From NCBI GenBank assembly GCA_964608915.1, contig CAZSQA010000033.1, positions 1 through 64,000 of the forward strand: 64,000 bases of DNA, read 5' to 3'. This document shows positions 39,179-48,420 of this stretch, piece by piece. The DNA comes from QWQI01 sp964608915 (lineage in GTDB: Bacteria; Planctomycetota; Planctomycetia; Isosphaerales; Isosphaeraceae). The first letter of the stretch is position 1. Each line of letters starts with the position of its first letter. A program made the translations under genes and the position numbers. Below the pieces are notes generated by a model, which was not told the DNA's origin, searched no databases, and worked only from the letters and a program-made list of their open reading frames with translations.

Positions 39179-39685
39179 GTCACTCGCTGCAGCCGGCCGG
39201 TTGGGAATCAGGAAGTTTCACCTGACCTGGTCATCGGCGAACTGGTACCGGGCCTGAGTTTGAGGAGGGGAGGGCTTTGCCTGCGGGCAGTCACGGTGTT
39301 CGAACCGTCGATGCGGTCATTGTAGAAGAAGAGACGATCCGCCGAAAGGGGGCCGACTCCCGAGATTCGTGAGCACGTTGAGATCGAACTCATGCCCCTC
39401 GGAAAACAGGTCGTTCCCCATCGCCGTTCTTCATAACGCATCGATCGGCTCAGGAACTCGAAAACATCGAAGTGTCGACTGTCGATCGTACCGGACGACG
39501 CACGAAGACAAATCGATCCATCTGCGTCCGGATATCACTTTCATCGCTTCCATAAAGCGCTGGCAGCCTGGTCATTCGGATTTCTATTCCGTTTTGGAAT
39601 GACGCTCTGTACAATCCTATCGCTCCCAGACCTCGTTCTGGAGAATGTCCTCTATCACCCGCTCCGTAAACTCCGGATTCTTACC
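39179..39685. other. Divergent intergenic region, nothing recognised
   Basis: 507 bp between the SGNH gene and the small lipoprotein. Frames seen here are short and not protein-like. No convincing hairpin or riboswitch was found; promoters for both sides should lie here. Confidence 0.45.
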
Positions 39686-39895
39686 ATGACTAGCCCCCTT
39701 CGAAGGGTCTGCGCGAGGTCTATCGTGAACTTCGCCGTCGGCAGTTCGCTTTTCGTAAGCCTGATCGGCTGCGGCGGCAATCCCGATCAGCGCAAGTCGG
39801 GCACCCTCGCGACTCCCATCGATTTCGTCGAGAAAGCCGGCGAGGCCGCTGGCAAGGCGGAAGACGCTTCGAAGAACGTGACGAAGAAAAAGTGA
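39686..39895 (+). CDS. Small lipoprotein preceding a DUF1559 gene
   Basis: 69 aa from ATG 39686. A basic N-terminus, a hydrophobic stretch (IVNFAVGSSLFVSLIG) and the lipobox LIGC with Cys29 followed by GG predict a lipid-anchored protein. The mature part is only 40 residues, with an Ala/Lys-rich tail (KAGEAAGKAEDASKN). It lies 22 bp before the DUF1559 gene. Tiny lipoproteins next to DUF1559 genes are a recurrent planctomycete arrangement (family knowledge), but the role is unknown. Confidence 0.75.
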   Translation: MTSPLRRVCARSIVNFAVGSSLFVSLIGCGGNPDQRKSGTLATPIDFVEKAGEAAGKAEDASKNVTKKK

Positions 39896-39917
39896 CCCTG
39901 AACCTGAGAGGTGCATC

Positions 39918-41045
39918 TTGAAATCGCAGTCCGCAACATCTTCCAAGGCGCCCCGGCGTGGTTTCACGCTGATCGAGCTGCTGGTCGTGATCGCCATCAT
40001 CGCAGTGCTCATCTCACTGCTGCTGCCAGCTGTACAGTCCGCACGCGAGGCTGCCCGCAGGGCTCAGTGCGTGAACAACATGAAGCAGATCGGCCTGGCC
40101 ATGTATAACTACGAATCGGCCATGGGTTCGTTTCCGCTCGGCGTCTCGCTCAATGCCCGGTTCAACGGTTCCGGCGGGTCGGCGGGCTCGCCGATCAACT
40201 GGGGCGGATGGGGCTCGCTGGCACTGATGCTGCCGCATATCGAAGGCGGCAATCTGTATAACGCAATCAACTTCAACCTTTCGCCCTGGAACAGGTTCCG
40301 GGCCCAGTACGGCTGGGACGCGAATTACACAGCATTCAATTCGCGCGTGGCGACGTTCCTGTGTCCGTCCGACCCGAACTCGGGCGCGACATCGATCAAC
40401 AGCTACCTGGCCAGCACCGGAACGTCGACCTGGGGCTCGACCACGGGCGATTCCACAGGCATGTTCGCCTATCAGGTGCCGTATTTCGTTTCGAGCGTTT
40501 CCGACGGAACTTCGAACACGGTCGCTTTCGGCGAATCGCTCTGCGGAAACGCGTCGCAGTTCATCAATTCGGCGACGGACGACCGGGTCTCACTGGGCAG
40601 TGCTGTCGGCGATCTTGACCGCTCGGTCGTCGTCACCAGTGCCACGGCCCCGGCTGGAGCCGTCGCCCAGAATGCGGCTGCCAATATGGCGGCGACTTTA
40701 GCAGGTCTGGACGCATGCACGGCCGAATGGAGGAACCCAGGACGATCCATCACGCCGACGAAGGGCTATCGCTGGGGCCTGGGTGCCGTCGGCATGGGCA
40801 TGATCAACACCGTCGTGCCCCCGAACAGTCAGCAATATCCATGGAACGGCTGCCGTTTCAACGCCAGAACTTTCAACGCCGACGGTACGAACTATTCCAA
40901 CGTGACCAGCGCACACCCGGGCGGTGCCAACGTTCTGATGGGCGACGGCTCCGTGCGCTTCATCAAGGGCACGATCAACATGGGCACCTGGATGTCTCTG
41001 GGCACCAGGGCCGGCGGTGAAGTGATCAGCGCCGACAGTTATTGA
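39918..41045 (+). CDS. DUF1559 prepilin-type protein
   Basis: 375 aa. PRRGFTLIELLVVIAIIAVL near residue 11 is a type IV/type II prepilin cleavage site (G-F, with Glu at +5) plus the hydrophobic N-terminal helix. It continues LLPAVQSAREAARRAQCVNN with MKQIGLAMYNYES, as DUF1559 (SBP_bac_10) proteins do. The C-terminal HPGGANVLMGDGSVRFIKG is the H-x9-DG motif. Predicted to be processed by a prepilin peptidase and assembled at or exported by a type II-like machine. Planctomycetes have many such paralogues with unknown function. The start follows CTGAGAGG. Confidence 0.93.
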   Translation: MKSQSATSSKAPRRGFTLIELLVVIAIIAVLISLLLPAVQSAREAARRAQCVNNMKQIGLAMYNYESAMGSFPLGVSLNARFNGSGGSAGSPINWGGWGSLALMLPHIEGGNLYNAINFNLSPWNRFRAQYGWDANYTAFNSRVATFLCPSDPNSGATSINSYLASTGTSTWGSTTGDSTGMFAYQVPYFVSSVSDGTSNTVAFGESLCGNASQFINSATDDRVSLGSAVGDLDRSVVVTSATAPAGAVAQNAAANMAATLAGLDACTAEWRNPGRSITPTKGYRWGLGAVGMGMINTVVPPNSQQYPWNGCRFNARTFNADGTNYSNVTSAHPGGANVLMGDGSVRFIKGTINMGTWMSLGTRAGGEVISADSY

Positions 41046-41078
41046 TGCGAAGTCTCGACCGGTTCCGCTCATCGCCAG

Positions 41079-41098
41079 GCCGCCGGAAATTTGGCGGC
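41079..41098. terminator. Hairpin after the DUF1559 gene
   Basis: GCCGCC (41079-41084) and GGCGGC (41093-41098) flank an 8-base loop, 34 bp past the DUF1559 stop and before a convergent gene. There is no U-tract, so intrinsic termination is only possible. Confidence 0.35.
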
Positions 41099-41172
41099 AG
41101 CGTGAGCGAACCGGCCGAAAGACCTGATTTCATTCGGAATCCATTCGACTGCGTAGCGTTTGTCTCACGATT

Positions 41173-41796
41173 TCAGGTGCATACGTTATACGCATGTACC
41201 GTTCGGTCTTCCGGTGCGATTTCGAAAACAAGAGTGACTCGTTCGCCATCTCCATCCGGGCCCCACATCGAATAACCGACGGACGCAGGCGGAGGAACGA
41301 GCACGACGATCTCAGAGGGCTGATCGTCTGGCAGGTTGTCCGCAAGAGCGGTGAATTTCTCCCAGCTCATTTTCCTGACTCCGGCGACTTCCAGCGGAAC
41401 GTACGGCAGTAGATGAGGATAGTGCCGATACGGCCAGTCCGGACAAGTCGATTTCGGATCGATCGAAACCAGTTCGATTCCCTGTATTCCGAGTGTGTAT
41501 TTCAGATCGCATCCGGAATAGGAAAAGCCATAAAAAAGAGGAATTCCGTAGGTGCCGGAAGGTATGAAATCGATCAAGCGTTTTCCGTCGAAAGCCAGCT
41601 TTTGCCTCAGACACTCCGGGCCGATGGTCGCCACATGGTGCAGGGGGCTCGGCAGGCCCGGGGATTCGATCGAAACCCCGGAAGGACCGCCGAACCAGCT
41701 GGTCTGATGCGAATCAGAGCGGACCATTGCCGCGGCTTTGCCGTCGTAGAAAACGTACGCCAGTATTTCATCTGGGGCATTCTTGACGTCTGGCAC
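41173..41796 (-). CDS. Hypothetical protein
   Basis: 207 aa, GTG start at 41796 with GAGG about 10 bases upstream. No signal peptide or membrane segment. Two stretches look structured, LAYVFYDGKAAAMVR near the N-terminus and SEIVVLVPPPASVGY near the C-terminus, and it is rich in Pro, Gly and aromatic residues. It ends VFEIAPEDRTVHAYNVCT. It is followed by no related gene; the upstream neighbour on the same strand is a membrane protein 42 bp away, so co-transcription is possible. Family not recognised. Confidence 0.6.
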   Translation of the reverse strand: MPDVKNAPDEILAYVFYDGKAAAMVRSDSHQTSWFGGPSGVSIESPGLPSPLHHVATIGPECLRQKLAFDGKRLIDFIPSGTYGIPLFYGFSYSGCDLKYTLGIQGIELVSIDPKSTCPDWPYRHYPHLLPYVPLEVAGVRKMSWEKFTALADNLPDDQPSEIVVLVPPPASVGYSMWGPDGDGERVTLVFEIAPEDRTVHAYNVCT

Positions 41797-41838
41797 AGGC
41801 TCAGCCTCGTGACTTCCGGGATTCGGAACCGCGAACGC

Positions 41839-42642
41839 TCATCCCACGAAGACTGCCGCCAGGCTCTCCCAGGCGCTCGTGAAGCCCATTCGTATCATGC
41901 CGACATTGACGGCCAGAACGATCAGATAACTGGCGACGAACCATTTTTCGAAGCTTCGGGCAATCACGCGGTATCCGACCACGAACGATGCACCTACGAG
42001 CAGAATGAGCAAATTCGGCCCGAAAATATCCTGCAGGAATGTGCCTTCGTAGTAGCGGTTGAAGAAGTCGGCCCGGCCGGAGGCGGCCCCCAGCGCGTTG
42101 ACTGTGGCGAAGAGCATCATGGGTTTGTGGATTTCAGGCCTGCGACGATAGACGATGGCCGCGCCGACCATCGCGCCGAAGAGCAGCATGGATATCGTGG
42201 GCACGACGAAGAACTGCCGTGCCGTCATTCCCCAGAGCGTCATCCCCGGCGGGAAAAGCTGCATCGATTTGACGGACAGGAACAGGCCTGACACGAAGAT
42301 CACGACGGCCAGCCCCGCGCCGATCATGCCCAGCTTCATGTGACGAAGGGGCTGGCGGCGGACAATAAGCATCGACTGCACGACGAGCAGGGCCACCCAG
42401 AGAGTCATCGCCACGCCGTGCACGATGAGTAACCATTTGATCGGCGGCACGAGCGGCCGGCCGGGGAAGGCCTGCCCCTTCACATAGAACATCCTGAAAC
42501 CGGCGAACATGAACGCCAGAAGAACCCAGGCAGCCAGGGCATAGAATTTTCGGACGCGTTCGCGAATCACGCCTGGTTTCGGACTGTCCGATACTCTGCC
42601 GGTGCGAATCTCACCAGCGGTCTGGGTACTTCCTTGAGCCAT
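41839..42642 (-). CDS. Seven-helix membrane protein, unknown
   Basis: 267 aa from ATG 42642 (AGGAA about 9 bp upstream; an in-frame ATG at 42690 is less likely). After 35 polar residues there are seven hydrophobic segments, including KFYALAAWVLLAFMFAGF, LIVHGVAMTLWVALLVVQ, VVPTISMLLFGAMVGAAI and LLILLVGASFVVGYRVI. The pattern IVHGVAMTLWVALLVVQ with a His in helix 2, and RRPEIHKPMMLFATV, resembles cytochrome-b561-like or DUF2306-like proteins, but I do not see a full haem-ligand set. Function unknown. Confidence 0.72.
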   Translation of the reverse strand: MAQGSTQTAGEIRTGRVSDSPKPGVIRERVRKFYALAAWVLLAFMFAGFRMFYVKGQAFPGRPLVPPIKWLLIVHGVAMTLWVALLVVQSMLIVRRQPLRHMKLGMIGAGLAVVIFVSGLFLSVKSMQLFPPGMTLWGMTARQFFVVPTISMLLFGAMVGAAIVYRRRPEIHKPMMLFATVNALGAASGRADFFNRYYEGTFLQDIFGPNLLILLVGASFVVGYRVIARSFEKWFVASYLIVLAVNVGMIRMGFTSAWESLAAVFVG

Positions 42643-42804
42643 GGATCGGGTTCCTGAATTGTGCGGGAGGACGTGACGGCTTTCCGACATCGTACTGGCG
42701 ATGCGGATTTCGAGTCAGGTTGCCTGAGTTGCCTTCGGAGGTCAAGTTCGGATTCCCGGGAAATGCACCGATAGCCTAACGATCGTGATCGTCAGGGTCC
42801 TGCT

Positions 42805-45800
42805 TCATTTCTTCCACCAGTTCTTCAGCAACTGGATTCGCTTCCGATTCCCGAACGTGTTGTCGTGAAGATCCCGAGCTTGAGAGTCTCTTAACGCGGA
42901 GAGCCGGTTCGCGCCGATGCCGATCGCCCTGAGCATGGCCCGCTTACGGGCGTACTCTCGATTTTCGGCGTTGCCGGCGGCTCCGGAACCGGAGTTTTCG
43001 CTCTGTGAGGCGACGATTTCGTTCGATTCCGGGGCTTTCGCGCCAAAGCCGGAGGTGATGTTCACGACTTCCTCTTCGCTGAGGTTCCAGCTCAGGGAGG
43101 CTTCGACCGGACATTCGAAAACGATCGTGCGGAAGAACGCATTTTCTTCCGTATCTTTCGCGTTGAAGAGTTCGTCGAGCAGTTCGACCTGTTCATCGTT
43201 CCGGAACGACATCGTCCAGCTTCTGGCCGTCGCCGCGCCGCTGAGGGGAGTGAGAATCGGGTGCAGAACGTGGCCCACGTTGCGGTCGAAGACGCCGTTT
43301 GTGATCGTGTCGAAAACGCGCCGGACGGTACTGGCATCCTTGCCTTTTTCGACGTCGAAGTCGATGTCCGTCCTGCGCGACTGACTTTCGTGGTCTCGAA
43401 TCTGCACGAGAAGCACGCCGCTTGTGTTCTGAATGAGCCATTCGCGCATTTCGGCCAGCCAGAGTGCGGCCAGATTCACCCCGAAATTGTCGTAGTAGCC
43501 GGCGTCCACGATCCGCCTCGGCGGGATCGTCGGTATGCTCACGGCCGGAGCGACCCATGGAAAAGACGCGCTCATGCGTGTTGCGGTGCCGACCGAAAAC
43601 TGCCAGGCATCCGGAAAGATCCGGTAGAATTCCACCGCCGAAAGCGACAGCAGGTCGTCGGCCCGATTGATGAGCCTGTCCGTGGCGTTCACTTCATAGG
43701 CGGCGTGCTTGATTTTCCGGCGATTTTCTTCCATAAGCAGAGCCGATACGTTGCGTGTGACGAACGAAAGATCGAGATTCGAAATCAAAAGCCGGCGGCC
43801 GTCTTCGACCATCATCGGAGTGAAGACGATCGAAGGCCGCCATCCGGCGGCTTCTCCGGCGGCCAGTTCACGGATCGATCGTTCGAACGGGCTTGGCGTC
43901 CCCGCGCCGGCATCCCGCGCGATTCTGGCCCAGCTTTTTTCGAGTGTGCGGCCACGGTCCGCCTTACGAGGGAAAGGGTTCAGTGAACCGGGAATATCCG
44001 AATAAATCATCTGCCCGATGACGGAATCGAGTTGATTGCGTGTCAGGTATCCCTCGCCGGCTTTCTTCCCCGCCTCGACATCGGCCGGATTCGGAATCGG
44101 CTGATGCCCGTCCCGCCATTGCAACCCTCCTCGAGTCATGCTGCCGACGAAGTCACTGGCAGCGACCATTCCGCCGGACGCTCCGGTGATGATCCGGATC
44201 GATTTCGAAAAATCGGTCAGGTTTTTGTCGAGGGTATTGAGAACTGTCGCCGTCCAGACTTCCGACCGGATCCCGCCGCCGCTGACGGTCACGATCACAA
44301 GTTTCGGCTTTTCGCCGTCGGTACGGGCATTCGCCTCTTTCCAGGCCGTCAGGACATCGTAGTTATCCAGAGACTCGAGCCTGCTCCAGGTTCCCGCCAG
44401 ACGCATGCGATCGGGCGGCCCTGGCAGTTCGTCCTGAAAAGCCCGTTCCGCATTGCCGCCGGTGGCAGACTCCATGCCTCGCGTGTCGATCGGCCGCAGC
44501 CGGACAGCCATGAACTGAGCAGGCGGCAAAGCGACCTGTGGCAACCGAACACCGGTTTCGATGACCTCGTAAGTCGCGGATTTTCGCTTCGCACCGGGTT
44601 CGCGAGATGCATTCCATTGCAGCACGACACGATCCTGCTCACGTACCCTGTGGGATCCGTACATGAGCGCGACGCGCGTTCCGCGGCGTTCGTCCTCTGA
44701 GGATCCGAACGCAGTGTCGAAAGCGAAAACGCCGCTGTGAATCCCCTGCCTGAGGACAAAAAGATTCTCCGAATCGTTGGCAGGCATTTCGGACCGGCCC
44801 GAAACCGCCTTGCCATCGAGATCGTCGATCGCTTTGACGAATCGGGCCGAGATTCCGTCTTCGTCCGCCCTGGGAGCTGCCGCGGGGGGGGCTGTTCCTC
44901 CGCCATTTCCTGACGGCTTCAGCTCATCGAAACCTTTGACGAACGAGGCCGGCGAACGCAGGATGGCATACCACATCGAGCGGACATCGAGAAAGAAAGG
45001 CTGCAATACCGGCTTCCATTCCTCGGGAATCTCCGTACCGGGATCCAGATAAACGAGATCCGCAATTTTCGCAGGGCTTTCCCAGCCAAGAAATTCGAAA
45101 CTGAGGCAGTCGCCGGACTGAAATCCCTTTTCGCCGACACCTTCCAGCCGAAGATGGCCCCGCAACTTTTCTCGAACGGACTCAGCGACCGACGGTCGAC
45201 CGGATTCGAAAACCCGGTCGAGAAGTGTCTTTCGCGCATCTGCCGGCAGTGCACCGTCGGCACCTGCCACCAGATAAGCCGTGTGCAGGAATGTCGCGAC
45301 TCGAGCCGGGTCAGCTCCCTTGAGGCCCTTGAGCCTTTCGACAGGTTTCGCTGGCCAGCGCACTTCGATCTCGGTCCGAAGGCGTGGAACCGGATCGTTC
45401 GCATTTTTTTCGGAACCCGGCACGGTTCTCTGTCGAACGTCGATCACGGCAGCTGGCCAGCTCGCGGTGAGTATCGCCGAATCGATCTTCAGCATGCGTA
45501 TCGGCAAAAGCCCGGGCGTATCCGCTTCGATGGCTCTTTCGGCGTCCCGGATTTTCCCGATCATGCGGACGGCGAAAGGTCCGGAGAGCCGTATCGATTT
45601 CTCGAGGAAGTCCACCGATACATCGAAATCGCTTGCGCCGTCACTGGCTTTCCATCGATTCCCTTCCGAATGGCGAAGCGCGACGCGGATTCCGGAATCG
45701 AATTCCTGGCGATCGATCCATTTGATCGTCAGAGATTCGGCCGCTGAATAGAGTATCGAAGCGATTTCGGGCGCGGGGAAATCGAGTTCGAGCCCTTTGG

Positions 45801-48180
45801 GGATCAGGTCAATCTCGATCGCTTGCCCGGCGTCGTCCAGTGCGAAGTCGAAGCGCGTATCGATGCGGATCAATTCGAGCGGGTCACCGGGGCGCAATCG
45901 CAGGTAATCGCTGCCGGCGCGAATGTCGCCGTTAACGTTCTGTTCGTCGAAAAACCGGAACGCCACAGCACCCTTTTCATCGATCTTCAGTCCGTTGGAT
46001 TCCGGCGCAGCGGCCAAAGGATCGTAAGGCGCGACCGTCGGCGGAATCATGCCGGATGCCAGCCGGTTCGCCGGCTGGATCGATCGGGCCTTGTTCGCCT
46101 TGTTGGTTTCGTCCTGCAGGTGCAACTTAATCACCGCTCGGTTCGTAATTCGAAAATAGGCCTCCGAATTGAGCCGAACTGGCTTTTCGTAATAGTTCAC
46201 CACGTTCGAAGGTGCGGCCGGCAACATCGACCTGCCGTCGAGACCGGGAAATCTCAGCTTGAACTGATTCGGTGCCGTCGTCCAGCCTTGCCCCAGCAGC
46301 AGCACGGCCAGGATCAGAGCGAGGACGATTCGTTTCGGATCGCTCAGGCTGTCCGAGTGCAGCACGCACGTGATCGCCGACGCGAGAACCCCCGAAAAGT
46401 AGATGACCGTGAACGCGGCCGGCACCTGAGCCTGACTCGGCTCCGGCAGCTCGACGAAAAACCCCGCGAATGCCAGAAAGCCCCAGATCGCAGAGACCGG
46501 GTAAGCGATCAGCGGGTCGAACAAAGTCGTCGTCCAGCGCACAACCCAAACACCGACCTTGATCGCCAACAGATATTTGACGATCCCCAGCGTGAAAGGT
46601 TGCCAACCGCTTTCGACCAGCAATGCCCGGCTCCAGGACGTCGTAAAGAAAGGCACGGCGAACACCAGTGAAAGCCAGTACCAGGTCAATTCTCCGACGG
46701 ATTTTCTTCTCAATTCAGGGCTGGTGCCATAGGTCGAAAGCGACTGAATCACGATCGATCCGATCACGGCCATCGACGAATACGCGACCGATTCGAACCT
46801 GTTCGGCAGCACGATCGAAAGGCCGTAAAGCGTGCCGGCCAACATGGCAAGGATGAGGCTCACCGACACCAGCGGGCCATGGCGGACGGCAAAACCCAGG
46901 CCGCCCATCATGATCGAGAAAACCCGCCGCATCATTTCCACAAACCCGACTGCCAGAAGCCAAACCAGCCCGATCGTCACCGCCAGCGTCATCATCGTGA
47001 TCAGGACGAGCCCGACGTCCTTCGACACCGTGACGATCGAATGCATTACGGCACGGACCGACGCCGCCGAAAGCCCGCCCGATTCCGGGACGTTCGATGT
47101 TCCGAACCAGTTCGCGAATATCAGTAGAGTCATGAAACCGGCGCTGCACAGAAACGGCAGTTTTCTCCACCTTCTGACATCGAGCGTCTCCGCGGCCATG
47201 TCGCGGGTCCTGGCCATCGCCAGGGCTTCTCTCAGGCAAGCCATCATTTCGCCGCGGGCTGGCCATTCCGCTTTCAATTCGCGAAGTTCCCGGCGAGGTT
47301 CCCCGGCACCGCCACAGGCACGTTCGACCATCTCGATGACATATCGCTGAAAGCGGTCGGTCGAAGAACGAACGAGCAATTTGGCCAACGAAACACCGGC
47401 CAGGACGCCGAAAAGCCACGGCCCGCGTCGAACGATCAGATCCCAGGCGGTTTCTGTGAGATGCACGACGCTTCGGTCGCCGATCGCGTCCTTCGCTTCG
47501 TTAAGAAGCGGCTGAAACCCGAGAATCACCGGTATCAGCCCGAGAAAAACCACGAGAATCGATGCGTAGAAGTCAAGAACGAGAGGCGCCATGGCGATAC
47601 GGAAGCGATCGCTATTGACGATTCCGCGAACCAGGCCGGCTGTGTCGTGATCGGCGACATCCCGCTTCAAAAGTCTCTTCAAGCCGGTCACGGACAACGA
47701 ATCCTCAGCGGCCTCGTGAGCGGTTTCGCTTCCGATACTGCCGATGCGGACCGGCATCGACGCGCCGAAAAACGCATGTTCGACGTCCAGGCAAGTGTCC
47801 AGCGTCCAGAGCCAACGTTCCTCCGACCTGTCGAGTACGACAAATTGAAACGACAGCCGAAGAAAGATCGCGATCAGAGCGAAACCGCACAGGAACTGAA
47901 CCAGCGGATTGTCGGAAATGAGCAGAGTGCGGACGCCGTAATCCGTGCCCAGAACTCCCCAGGCCATCAACGTGAAAGCGCCATAGAACGCCGCCAGCAT
48001 CGGATATCGACGAGACCATTCGAAAAGGTGTTTCGCCGGCCTGTAGCCACGCCAGCCCGTCTGCCAGACGGTCAGAACCATCAACACGAGAATGACGGAA
48101 CTAAGAACGTCCGACCAGACGTCTCGATCCTGAAGAACTGACGAAATTCTGGCGGCAAGCGCATCGAAAGACTCCACCAT
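42805..48180 (-). CDS. Giant membrane protein with C-terminal patatin-like phospholipase domain
   Basis: 1791 aa. Residues 1-630 hold about 12 hydrophobic segments in two batches, separated by a soluble stretch at 118-195. Residues 640-1290 are a long soluble part with beta-rich stretches (FRITNRAVIKLHLQD, TRVALMYGSHRVREQDRVVLQWN) and unknown homology. The patatin domain follows: VIVTVSGGGIRSE (1294-1307) is the oxyanion loop, ITGASGGMVA gives nucleophile Ser1335 in a proper GxSxG, and RIVDAGYYDNFG gives Asp1559. Unlike the protein at 7.9 kb, this catalytic domain is not interrupted. The last 150 residues are polar. No partner gene is linked. Confidence 0.85.
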   Translation of the reverse strand: MVESFDALAARISSVLQDRDVWSDVLSSVILVLMVLTVWQTGWRGYRPAKHLFEWSRRYPMLAAFYGAFTLMAWGVLGTDYGVRTLLISDNPLVQFLCGFALIAIFLRLSFQFVVLDRSEERWLWTLDTCLDVEHAFFGASMPVRIGSIGSETAHEAAEDSLSVTGLKRLLKRDVADHDTAGLVRGIVNSDRFRIAMAPLVLDFYASILVVFLGLIPVILGFQPLLNEAKDAIGDRSVVHLTETAWDLIVRRGPWLFGVLAGVSLAKLLVRSSTDRFQRYVIEMVERACGGAGEPRRELRELKAEWPARGEMMACLREALAMARTRDMAAETLDVRRWRKLPFLCSAGFMTLLIFANWFGTSNVPESGGLSAASVRAVMHSIVTVSKDVGLVLITMMTLAVTIGLVWLLAVGFVEMMRRVFSIMMGGLGFAVRHGPLVSVSLILAMLAGTLYGLSIVLPNRFESVAYSSMAVIGSIVIQSLSTYGTSPELRRKSVGELTWYWLSLVFAVPFFTTSWSRALLVESGWQPFTLGIVKYLLAIKVGVWVVRWTTTLFDPLIAYPVSAIWGFLAFAGFFVELPEPSQAQVPAAFTVIYFSGVLASAITCVLHSDSLSDPKRIVLALILAVLLLGQGWTTAPNQFKLRFPGLDGRSMLPAAPSNVVNYYEKPVRLNSEAYFRITNRAVIKLHLQDETNKANKARSIQPANRLASGMIPPTVAPYDPLAAAPESNGLKIDEKGAVAFRFFDEQNVNGDIRAGSDYLRLRPGDPLELIRIDTRFDFALDDAGQAIEIDLIPKGLELDFPAPEIASILYSAAESLTIKWIDRQEFDSGIRVALRHSEGNRWKASDGASDFDVSVDFLEKSIRLSGPFAVRMIGKIRDAERAIEADTPGLLPIRMLKIDSAILTASWPAAVIDVRQRTVPGSEKNANDPVPRLRTEIEVRWPAKPVERLKGLKGADPARVATFLHTAYLVAGADGALPADARKTLLDRVFESGRPSVAESVREKLRGHLRLEGVGEKGFQSGDCLSFEFLGWESPAKIADLVYLDPGTEIPEEWKPVLQPFFLDVRSMWYAILRSPASFVKGFDELKPSGNGGGTAPPAAAPRADEDGISARFVKAIDDLDGKAVSGRSEMPANDSENLFVLRQGIHSGVFAFDTAFGSSEDERRGTRVALMYGSHRVREQDRVVLQWNASREPGAKRKSATYEVIETGVRLPQVALPPAQFMAVRLRPIDTRGMESATGGNAERAFQDELPGPPDRMRLAGTWSRLESLDNYDVLTAWKEANARTDGEKPKLVIVTVSGGGIRSEVWTATVLNTLDKNLTDFSKSIRIITGASGGMVAASDFVGSMTRGGLQWRDGHQPIPNPADVEAGKKAGEGYLTRNQLDSVIGQMIYSDIPGSLNPFPRKADRGRTLEKSWARIARDAGAGTPSPFERSIRELAAGEAAGWRPSIVFTPMMVEDGRRLLISNLDLSFVTRNVSALLMEENRRKIKHAAYEVNATDRLINRADDLLSLSAVEFYRIFPDAWQFSVGTATRMSASFPWVAPAVSIPTIPPRRIVDAGYYDNFGVNLAALWLAEMREWLIQNTSGVLLVQIRDHESQSRRTDIDFDVEKGKDASTVRRVFDTITNGVFDRNVGHVLHPILTPLSGAATARSWTMSFRNDEQVELLDELFNAKDTEENAFFRTIVFECPVEASLSWNLSEEEVVNITSGFGAKAPESNEIVASQSENSGSGAAGNAENREYARKRAMLRAIGIGANRLSALRDSQARDLHDNTFGNRKRIQLLKNWWKK

Positions 48181-48420
48181 ACACTCGAACCTTTCAGGAA
48201 ATCGCTGGAACGGAGATCCGTTTCTTTCGCGCGGAATCGTCGATACTTCCGCCTGCAGAATCTATCAGGCCGGCTCATTTCGATCCACTTTTTCGGCATG
48301 TAATCGGTGAATTCCTGCATGTACCGAAGCCGGAAAGCGAATTTTCTTGACCGGCGGCCATCGCCCCGGCATGCTCAATTCCATCCGCACGAATGACAAT
48401 CCCCTTTCGGAACTCTCCTC

